Assembly (NCBI RefSeq): GCF_000276665.1
Contig: NW_004955476.1
Span: forward strand, 11,832,709-11,896,708
Source: Chinchilla lanigera
Lineage: Eukaryota; Chordata; Mammalia; Rodentia; Chinchillidae
Direction of reading: 5' to 3'
Length of the DNA stretch: 64,000 nt
The stretch's first letter is position 1. The number at the start of each line of letters is the position of its first letter. Under the pieces are notes generated by a model, which worked only from the letters and a program-made list of their open reading frames with translations, was not told the DNA's origin and did not search any database. Positions 30,331-64,000 of the stretch are shown here, one piece after another. Made by a program: the position numbers and the translations under genes.

Positions 30331-32142
30331 TATTTTTAAAAAACAGTTCTGACTAGTCTTTTAATATTTGATAACTTAAAAAATTATAAGAATTAGTATA
30401 ATTTAATTTGGCCAAAAATATTTTTGACTGCACTCTGATTTTATGAGCAAATTGGCTTGTATCTGTGTGTCTTTGTTCATCTCTCTGTCCAATCTGTAAA
30501 CAACTCTTTTATTTGAACTCAACAAATTTTTCTTTTTGTTGTTGTTTTTTTTTTTGTTTTTCTCCGGTACTGGGAACCAAACTCACGACCTTGCGCTTGC
30601 CAGGCAGGCGCTTTTGCCGCTGAGCTAAATCCCCAGCCCCTCAACAAATTTTTCTTCTTTTTGTGTTTTTGGATTTTTGAAGCATTTGTATATAATTAAA
30701 TTTGGCTTATAGATAAATATCTAAAATTAAGGATATGCTTCCACCAAGGTTGCCAGCTGGTCAAAATGATGTCAAAATTGGTTTTGTAAATGTCATGTGT
30801 ATTGTTCTTTATGTTTTATGGCATGAGAGTGTTTCATTGTTCAAGTTTAATGTGTTAAGTATTGAGACTACATTTTCATGCGTTATCAAAAATTTATTAA
30901 GAAAAGTAAACAAGAATCCCTTAGGGTAGATGAAACTATTGGACAGGACTACAATCGATGAATAAAGAAGCAGCCTCCTGGAACCATTCTTCCAGTCTTT
31001 GTTCATTAATGGAAAACCCCAATAATCTCTATAGCCTTATGGGAGACACCCCAATAGATTTTGTTCAAAATATAGTATTGTGATATATTTATATTGGTCA
31101 TCATCATAAAGCTAAGTTTTCAAAAAATAAAACAGTAAGGTTTTCTGATTAAAAGATGTTCTTGGTACAAAACTAAATCAAGAAACAAAATAATAACAAT
31201 TTGTTATTGCTAATTTCATGGTGTATTAAATGTATTCATGCCTTCCTAATGTACAGTATTCTGAAATGTAAAACTGGGATTGTTTATAGTGATAGACATC
31301 TGCCTTTCTCTTGTGCCCCAGATATTTGTAATAAGAGGTTCATGTCAAGACAACATAAGGTCATCAGTTAAATGGTAATTTTTAGCAAAAACCTATATGA
31401 TGTGTATGCTATGTATGTGCCATTACCTTTAGAGTTGCTTAGATATTGAACAGCCCAGACAATGTTACAAACTTCTTCAACAACATCCTATTAAAGGACA
31501 ACACATTAGGTAAAAGCTTCTTATGTAGTAGCTAGGGATACTTGACTAAAAAGGTTACTCTCTTCAAAGATGGAGATTTAAATGTATTTCAAAATGATTT
31601 CAAATTTTCTCTGTAAAACTGTGACTGTTGTCTGTTAATGTTTTATAGGGATTCAACTACTAGAACATCCTTGGCTGGTAAAAAAAATAACAGTTCTCTG
31701 GTGATACTTTATATTTCAAGGTGGTTCTACTACAATGTAATGTCATTAACCTTCTTTTTGGATATTCAACAACTGAGGTTTGGAGACCAAAAATCAGAAA
31801 GATAGATGGGCTAAGCAGATAACCAATATTTTGGCCCTAGCCTTCTGAAGTCAATGAGGACCCAGGACATAAGAGACCTTTGTTTCAACACCCTATAATT
31901 TGGTTGAGTTCCTGATCTTCTGATCAAGGAGATTGTGGGAGCACAGAGGAAAGGGATTCTACAGTGTATAGTGTGCCTAAGGAGAGTCACCAGGAGGGAA
32001 AAATCTCCCACACTTTCAGAGCAAGTACTATATATTATTTGAGTGAGACCAGCACTTAGACTGAAGCATCACCCCTTTGTGTCTTACTGCATGACTCACT
32101 CTCAGCCTATACAGGTTTTTTCCAGTTGGATTTTTGGTTTGA
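30331..32142 (+). mobile_element. ERV 3' internal sequence, copy 1 of 3
   Basis: AT-rich, no long frame. It aligns by eye with 34,990-36,600 and partly with 54,130-55,330. Shared landmarks are the ctgactagtct block, the gttgccagctggtc / gtcactagctggtc block, atggtgtattaaatgtattc, and ccaatattttggccctagcc. It is probably the 3' (env or env-replaced) part of ERV A. Provirus B was inserted at its right end. Confidence 0.7.
30539..30639 (-). repeat. ID-type SINE
   Basis: Full-length ID-type element inside the ERV copy. Target duplication ctcaacaaatttttctt is at about 30,518 and again at 30,640. Confidence 0.95.
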
Positions 32143-32465
32143 TGTTGGGAGTGGGTGAAGCTGAAAATTGGTCATATGTGTGAGGGCAAGGCAAGGCCCC
32201 AGTGCCTAAAGCAGTCAAGCTATCTCAGTCTTGAGAAAAGCATCCTCCTTGAACAGTTTCAGTCATTAGTTGCTAGGCAACCTTGTGCCTCCTGATACTA
32301 ACTTTGCAAGAGTATAAATAAGTGCCCCTACTGCTGTTGTTCAGTCCTCTTGCCCATCTGGTAAAGAGGCCTCCACCTGACCCCAGCTTTTGTCTCTTGT
32401 CTTTATTTTCTAAATCCCCTCAGTGTTTTTCCCAGGGACTACTGAGAGACCACCGAGTCCCAACA
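32143..32465 (+). mobile_element. 5' LTR of provirus B
   Basis: Runs from TGTTGGGAG to CCCAACA. It has TATAAATAAG as a likely TATA/poly(A) region and a U5 with ttgtctcttgtctttatttt. The six bases before it, GTTTGA, recur right after the 3' LTR. Confidence 0.92.
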
Positions 32466-33596
32466 TGTGGCACCTGACCAGGGAACCCCAATAGTGAGAA
32501 TTGGTAGGCAGGAGGATGCTCCCCAAAATTTTTGATGCAACAGGGTGGGGAAGCAGATTGGTTGGTCAATAGTCAGCACAGGAGTGTTATATTGACATCT
32601 CAGTTGTGAAGAGTGGGGCATGGAGGTCTATTGACCTTAAAAAATAAATATACAAAAAATAAATAAATAAAAAATAAGACTCAAAGAAGCAAAAAGGAGA
32701 AGGGTATGTTGAATTACTAGTAGTTAAAAATGGAGCAGAGTCTCAAGAACCACAGATGTTTATAGATATATATAGATGTATATAAAAATGTTTGTTGTTT
32801 TCTTGGTTCTTGTATTCACCTTACTTTTTAAGATAACCACAGAGGATTTGGCTCAGAACTGTACTTTAAAATCAAGTCCCACACTCCAGTGGGACAAGCA
32901 AAGTGGAGCAATGAGGGCACAGATAGAGCTTGAACCTTCTAGCTTTGGTCAACCAGATGAAGAAGGAAAAAATTCTTTTTAATTGTGCTCAGCTATTTTC
33001 TAGTGGTGTGGAGCCACTGCTGGGGGGAGGGGTGCAAACCAGGTTTAGGGAAGGCCCCGTGCTCTGGCCCTAGGCAGACCCAGCTGAGATTTCCCAGCTA
33101 CCTGCACATCTGCATGCCCAATCCAGCCACGGCAGTTAGTGCATGCCACCAACTACTGGCATGTGCAACCAGCACTGAATGGGCAGAACATGAATGTGGC
33201 ATGCCCTGGCTCTCCCCACTGCCACTGGCACTGGCATGTGTGCTATTGGCACTGAAAATTCATTCAGCTCAAAATAGTGCCTGTGCTTAAAATCTGGACA
33301 GAAACGAGATATCCAGTGGTCAGAGCAAAAGCAACAGCCTGCGTGCACAGTGGCTGCATGCATCCCTTTCCCCCTCGTCCCAGTGAGCAGGCGGCCATGG
33401 CCGTGGCTACAGAGGTGATAGCTGCTAGCAGCTCACCTAGCCCTGAGGCAATGGAATGAAAGCAGCAACCAGAGGCAGAGCCCTAATACAAAGAAGTCTG
33501 CAGGTTTTGCCTGGTGTCATTGATTGGAACTATATAGGGAAAATCAATTACTTAAAACATTGCTTAAATTACCCCAACTCTCTCTCTCTCTCTCTT

Positions 33597-33668
33597 TTTT
33601 TTTTTTTTTTTTGGTACCGGGGATCGAACCCAGGACCTTGCACTTGCCAGGCAGGCACTTGTATCCCA
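33597..33668 (-). repeat. truncated ID-type SINE
   Basis: T run, then ggtaccggggatcgaaccca and cttgcacttgccaggcaggc on +. The 5' tRNA-like end is lost. A (CT)n run precedes it at about 33,580-33,595. Confidence 0.85.
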
Positions 33669-35431
33669 GACTCTTGTAGTGCTCAATTGGTCAATTCTCT
33701 TGACAAAATTTTAAAAATTATAAATAATAAGAAAAGGGATCCAAGGATCTGGGTCTTTTGACAACTTTTGGGTTCAAAGACAAAATTGATAAAAGAAAAA
33801 ACATTTTAAAGGACTTTTAGACACAAGTGCATATGGCCTCCAGGTGTGGCAGCTACAGGCCCACAGTAACAAAGGTGCTAGATTGCTGACCTGGAGCGAT
33901 GCAAACTTCATTCAGCAGGGAATAAAGCCTTACAGGGAATAGAGTGGATTTTAAAACAAACCTTAAGTTTTCCCCTTAACATGATTAATTGAAAAGGTTG
34001 CTTCCATCCTCCAGATAAAAACATTTTGTCTTTAGTTAGCACATCAGATTTCCTAAGATTTACAATAATGGGGATACTTAAGAAAACATTACTTAAAGGT
34101 CTCATGATTCCTAGTGAGGTTGATTGCCTGTTTTAAAGTCCTAAAGTTATTTGATATAGAAAAAGCCTTGATGTTTTACAAACAGGTATAAAGGTTTGGA
34201 GTACAATCTAAAAGCAGTGGCATTTAAATAGTCACTTGATTCTGACATTCCATTTAAAACATGGCAGGCCTAGTAGTGGCCTCCAAAGGGGTACAAACTA
34301 TGATAACTTCTTCATATTTGACTTACCTTATCCTACAAAGACAAATTACCCCATACTGTTCAGATCAATTTAAAATGATTTTCAGGATTTATTTGGTAAT
34401 ATTAATTGGCTCTGCCCAGCTTTTGGGCTAATTTCTCTGGTGTTATTAATTGCCCTTAGCCTTCAGACAAGTTAATTCAATTTTCTTCTGTTTTTGCAGA
34501 TGGGTGATAATGGGTTAAGGGAGGCTATGTGATGGCTTCCTTTTCTAGAATATAGGATACAGGTTTCTCACTATATGATCAAAATTCAATTACAAAAACA
34601 AAAGGGGGGATCTTTCCCTAAAAAATTCACACCTCATAATAGACTTCACTTGGCAATATATACTATAAACCTTTAAAATTCTACAAAAGGTGGAAGTACA
34701 GCAGCAGAAAGACAATTCAATCAGGTAAAGCAAAGAAAAGTTAATTTGGGCTCAAGGATATGTTTGTGTTTTGCTAGAGCATGCTGTCCCACTGTATCAT
34801 GAAGCCAGATCTGGAGAAGTTGACAACAAAGAGGCTAGATTTGACCTGGGGCCTATTGAAGAAACTGACAAAATGGAAATCTAAGGTCTAAATAGGTGAT
34901 AGAGTATATATTGATAATTGAGCTGAAAGTTACCAATATTTTTAAGACACAATAAAATACAAAATATGCATATTCATTATAGATAAAAGATTCTATTCCT
35001 TCCAAAATTTTCCTAAGAGATCTCTGCTAGTTGACAACAAAATGTGACTAGTCTATTTGTAATTATAAATTTCTAAAATTGTAATAGAGTTACTATAATT
35101 CAATTTGGTCAAAAACATGTTAGAGTGCATTCTGATTTTGTAGAGATGTTTGTTTGTTCAGTGTGCTTGTTATTTGCCTATTTGTCATTTCATAAACAGC
35201 TGTTCCTCTTTTTATTTGAGCTCAATATTTTTTTTTCTTTTTTAATCATTTGTTCATAATACAAGTTGGGTTATAGACTTAAAAACATGCTTTCACCTGA
35301 GTCACTAGCTGGTCTAAGTGATATCAAAATTGGATTGCTCACAGGTCATCCAAAAATTTAAGATAATTAACTAAAATTCCTTAGAGTGGGAAGAGATTAT
35401 TAGACGGTACTCCAATTGTGGAATAGACCAA

Positions 35432-35491
35432 TTAGGGTTAGGGGTTAGGGTTGGGGTTAGGGTTAGGGTTAGGGTTAAGTTTAGGGTTAGG
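35432..35491 (+). repeat. interstitial telomeric repeat inside provirus B
   Basis: About ten TTAGGG units with a few variants (TTAGGGG, TTGGGG, TTAAGT). Sequence on both sides aligns with ERV copy 1 (30,940-31,005), which has no such repeat, so the block was inserted into the provirus. Confidence 0.93.
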
Positions 35492-35632
35492 CCAACCTTT
35501 GTTCATTAATATGGAGCCCCCAATAGCTCCATAATCTCGTGGGAGATACCACCGCCTCATAATTTGGTTGTTGTTGAAAGATAAATATTTTCAGCAAAAA
35601 TTAGAATAAGGTTTTCTCATAAAAGATGCTCT

Positions 35633-35798
35633 TAGCTGGGTGTGGTGGCACATGCGTGTAATCCCAGCGCTTGAGAGTTTGAGGCAGGAGGACCATTGCA
35701 AGTTTGAGACCAGTCTGGGCTACAAAGTGAGCTCAAGGCCAGCCTGAACTGCACAGTGAGACCCTGACTCAAAAAGACAGAAAAAGAAAAAAGAAAAA
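35633..35798 (+). repeat. B1-type SINE
   Basis: Plus-strand 7SL-derived element with gggtgtggtggcacatgc, gtttgaggcaggaggac, the duplicated block (gggctacaaagtgagctc, ggccagcctgaa) and an A-rich tail. It is flanked by agatgctctta on both sides (about 35,622 and 35,799). Confidence 0.93.
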
Positions 35799-37100
35799 GA
35801 TGCTCTTAATACAAAACTATATTAAGAAACAAAGGTTTTCACATGTACATGGCAATTCATCACTGTTAAACTCATGGTGCATTAAATGTATTCATGATTC
35901 CAGATATACAGATCTTCCAAAATGTTAAACAGAGATTGCTTATTGTGAGGACTTTCTTTCAGATATAAACCTCTGCCTTTAAGAGACCTCTGCCTTTAAA
36001 CTTATGATGTACATTCCATTAAAGGACAACAAATTAGGTAAAATCTTCATGCATATTAGATAGAAATGATTGGTTGAAAGGGTTATATTATGTTAAAATG
36101 AAAAATTAGGCATGTTACCAAATATGATTTTTATGCTGCAATGTTATGTATGATTTTGATTTCTAAATTTTGTGTAAAAGTATGTAACTGTTGTCTGTTA
36201 ACATTCTATAAGGATTTAAATATTAGGATATCCATGTTTGTTAGAAAATAATGCTTCCATGTTATGTTCTAAGGTGTTTGATATTCAGATAAGATAGTAA
36301 TATTAAGCTTACTACCTCTATTACAGCATAATGTCATTAATCTTCCCTTCTGGATGTTTAACAACTGAAGTTTGGAGACTAAAAATTAGAGCAATAGATT
36401 GGGCTAAGAGGATAGCCAATATTTTGGCTCTAGCCCTCTGAGGTCAGTGATGACTAAGCACATAAGAAAACCTGTGCTGCAACATCTTGTAACTGGGTTG
36501 AATCCCTGATTTTCTGATCAAGATTATGGGACCACAGAGGAAAGTTTCTACCATGTATAGTGTGCCTAGGAAGAGTCACCAGCAGGGAAAAAAATCTCTC
36601 AAGCTTTTATAGCAAACAGCTTGGTCAAGCAATGGCCATGACTCATCCAGACAGCTGACACTGACAGAAGATCTAAGAGGTGCTCTACATGGTTCCAAGG
36701 TAAATCCTGAGGAGATTTGATTCTTGATGGATAGCAAGAAGTTAATTTTTTATTTATACAGGTCTCATCTTAACTTGGTCTTAAACATCCAGTAGGAAAA
36801 TGTAACCACAAGATGTACAAAAAGTAATGCCATAGTAATATGTTAGCTGTGAAAGGTTCAAATCACCAATAACTTCTGACAATTGCCAGGTACACTGATA
36901 ACTCACTACTGTTATGGATTATTTGAACTATCTAGGGTTAAGTTGCTATATACAGGTACCAAAGTTCCTTGGGCTAAAAGTCTTTTGCATAAACAAGTTC
37001 ATCAAAAATGAAAAGTTCTTCTACAGAGCTCTGCAAGCATAGCTTCTCCAACAGCAGCTGAACACCTGTCACTTCCACAACTAAACAGAAAAGGGAGAGA

Positions 37101-37422
37101 TGTTGGGAGCAGCTGAAGCTGAAAATTGGTCATATGTGTGAGGGTAGGACAAGGCCCCAGTGCCTAAAGCAGTCAAGCTATCTCAGTCTTGAGAAAAGCA
37201 TCCTCCTTGAACAGTTTCAGTCATTGGTTGCTAGGCAACCTTGTGCCTTGTGATACTAAATTTGCAAGAGTATAAATACGTGCCCCTACTGCTGTTGTTC
37301 AGTCCTCTTGCTCATCTGGTAAAGAGGCCTCCACCTGACCCCAGCTTTTGTCTCTGTCTTTATTTTCTAAATCCCCTCACTGTTTTTCCTGGGGACCACC
37401 GAGAGACCACTGAGTCTCAACA
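37101..37422 (+). mobile_element. 3' LTR of provirus B
   Basis: TGTTGGGAG to CTCAACA. By eye about 20 differences from the 5' LTR over roughly 322 bases. It is followed by GTTTGA at 37,423-37,428, the same six bases that precede the 5' LTR, as expected for a class II ERV target duplication. Confidence 0.93.
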
Positions 37423-37519
37423 GTTTGATTATTGAGCAAAATTACAAACACAGAACAGATACCCCGACAAACTTTGCAGTTTGAATAGTGGAAAGTTTGA
37501 TCTTGGAGCTGTTTGACAG

Positions 37520-37985
37520 CTGAGGTATCTGTATGTAAGTATAAAATGGAGTACTATTTGGTCATGAAGGACAAAATTTTGTCATTTGTAGGAGAACTGA
37601 CTGATCTGGAGAGCACATTGAGCAAAACAAGCTACACTTGTTTGCATGTATCTGAGAGACAGATACATGTTTTCCCTAATATGTGTAATTTAAACAAGAT
37701 GACAAGAATTTGAAGAGAGACTATTAGGAAAGAGAAAGAGAATAAAGCAGAGGGAGTATAATAAAGGTGGGTAATGGGGGCTGGATATGATCAAAACATG
37801 CACTGAGACCAAAAAGAGAAACTAGGGGACAAGGTAGGGCAAGAGGGGTTATGAGGAGGGTGAAAATTAGGTATGTGTGTGTATGAATGAGCCAAAATGA
37901 AACCCATCAATTTGTATAGCCAATATGGACTAATAAAAGAAGATGTGAAGGAAAAACAATTTTTCTTTATTAAAATACACCTTTA
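37520..37985 (+). mobile_element. L1 3' end fragment
   Basis: Shows the typical end of ORF2 and 3' UTR (tataaaatggagtactattt, gagagacagatacatg-like, actaataaaagaa). Only the last few hundred bases are present. Confidence 0.7.
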
Positions 37986-37999
37986 AGAAAGTGCACAAA

Positions 38000-38424
38000 A
38001 AATCCCCTAAACTAGGAGTATACATAATGTTACATTTTCACATAATATTGCATATAGGAAAGCAATGAAATAATATTCCATTTATAGTATCAACAAGAAA
38101 TGAAATACTTCAATTCCAGGAATAATTCCAGTTTTTAATTGATGAAATAAAAGAAAAAAATAGCTGGAAAGTTATACCTTATACTTGACTGTAGCAACTG
38201 TCATTAGGTTGACAACACTTTCTAACTTAGTATTTTCATGTAAAACTAATTTTTCTCAGGATATGTTAGATAATGATTTAAAATTGAATTTCAAAGTCAA
38301 GCAGCATACCTTCATTTAAAGTTTATCAACTTTTCTTAATTGTGCATTTAAAAAAATCAGATTGGATTGGGTCAGTCAGAATTCTACAACTGGTCTTTTT
38401 TTTAGTGGCTTCTCAAACAGACCT
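38000..38424 (-). other. PTCHD3: PTCHD3 3' UTR region
   Basis: AT-rich sequence after the stop codon. No clearly preferred poly(A) signal: the nearest AATAAA on the minus strand (tttatt on +) is near 37,965, at the edge of an L1 fragment. Confidence 0.35.
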
Positions 38425-63312
<24,888 letters not shown>

Positions 63313-63541
63313 CTCTCCAGTACTGGAGCTGTTCTACTATTTGTTACTGTGCTCTGTGTACTGCAGGAAGCCCTGGCTCGGGGAAAACCAGGCAGGTTGT
63401 GCAGACCCTGGCTCACAACGATCCTCCATAGGAAGCTTGATCTGCGCACTGCTCCTCCATCGTCAAGTTTAAATGACCAGAACCCACATCCACAGAGGAA
63501 GCTTTGTGTACATGAGGTCTCTTGGACCCTGTGGTCATTGA

Positions 63542-63722
63542 ATTAGGGTTTCTAGTTAGGGTTAGCTGATATATAGAGGGATAGGTTTGGATATTAGTTA
63601 TAGGGTAAGCATTTGGAATAGAGATAGAGTTCAGGCTCAGGGTTTGATGGGTTCAGGGTTAGAAACAGATGTAGCATTCAGTTTTAGGGTTAGGGTTATG
63701 GTCAGGGCTAGGATTATGGTCA
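63542..63722 (+). repeat. degenerate TTAGGG-like tract
   Basis: Scattered (T/A)GGGTTAG units: agttagggttag, gttcagggttag, ttttagggttagggttatgg. Much more decayed than the block at 35,432. Confidence 0.65.
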
Positions 63723-64000
63723 GACAGGCCAGAGGTTGAGGACCAAAGAAGGGGAGTATGGTGCAAGTCAAACTGGAGCAGTGCACCTCTTGGTCGGAGA
63801 GGCTTTTCAGGTCCCAGAGGGAGGAGAGAATGAAGGCAAGCTGGGCCCAGAGACAACCTGTCTTGTTTCACCTCCGCACTGAACATTCCACCCTGCAGAG
63901 GAGCCCTTTGGTCTGAAACACTGGGATGAGGGCAGGTTCTGGGCAGATCTGCTTGCTGGGAAAAGGCCGAGCCTGAACTTGCTGTAGCTCTGGGACCCCA
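63723..64000. other. distal upstream flank
   Basis: Unique-looking, no gene recognised. Confidence 0.35.

Larger units (their letters stand above)
32466..37100 (+). mobile_element. provirus B internal region (decayed class II ERV)
   Basis: A primer-binding-site-like TGGCACCTGACCAGGGAA follows the 5' LTR at 32,468, and a polypurine tract (agaaaagggagaga) ends at 37,100 just before the 3' LTR. Between them I see a GC-richer gag-like part (about 33,000-33,480), a possible protease LLDT motif near 33,815, an integrase-end remnant near 34,580-34,800, and the family 3' region from about 34,990. Stops are everywhere, and most of pol is deleted. A truncated ID SINE, a B1 and a telomeric-repeat block have been added. 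Confidence 0.82.

Noticed and set aside
33580..33596. CRISPR-like or regulatory short repeats
   Set aside because: These are simple (CT)n and SINE tails. No spacer-repeat pattern exists anywhere in the window.

Overview
This is mammalian nuclear DNA, and the interspersed repeats point to a rodent. There are many tRNA-derived ID-type SINEs (GGGGCTGGGGATTTAGCTCAG... ending in GGTACC plus an A-rich tail), B1 (7SL-derived) and B4-like B1+ID dimers, MaLR LTRs, L1s and class I and II endogenous retroviruses (ERVs). I saw no typical B2 of mouse type. A non-murid rodent, possibly of the beaver/kangaroo-rat side, is my guess; no species can be proven from this text.

Layout. (1) 1-973: GC-rich promoter. 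(2) 973-10,558: a compact, conserved trio. BET1L runs on + (four exons, 111 aa). CIMAP1A/ODF3 runs on - (six exons, 254 aa) and is convergent with BET1L. SCGB1C1 runs on - (three exons, 95 aa). All three have complete reading frames and plausible splice sites, and in human these genes are neighbours on 11p15.5. (3) About 10.6-38.4 kb: no intact gene. This part is repeats: SINEs, MaLR LTRs, L1 fragments, and a block of betaretrovirus-like ERVs (about 22.8-37.4 kb). One ERV in it carries two processed pseudogenes (ZC3H15 on -, CRLS1 on +). A second, complete but decayed provirus with a 6-bp target duplication carries a telomeric-repeat insertion. (4) 38,425-63,148: PTCHD3 on -, four exons, all open (about 943 aa, or 919 aa from the next ATG). 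Its 18-kb intron 2 is filled by mariner fragments, L1, a class I ERV, and further SINEs and LTRs. (5) 63,149-64,000: PTCHD3 promoter side with a 60-bp tandem repeat and a degenerate TTAGGG-like tract.

The genes do not form one pathway. BET1L is a Golgi SNARE, CIMAP1A a sperm-flagellar microtubule-associated protein, SCGB1C1 a secreted secretoglobin, and PTCHD3 a testis-associated Patched-like membrane protein. The most notable points are the junction of two chromosome regions that are separate in human, telomeric repeats inside a provirus, a near-identical 141-bp copy of PTCHD3 exon 4 in its own intron, and a GC-AG intron in CIMAP1A. I found no convincing previously undescribed system. Single-gene entries give the CDS span with exons listed in the text. 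Repeat edges are by eye and may be off by tens of bases.
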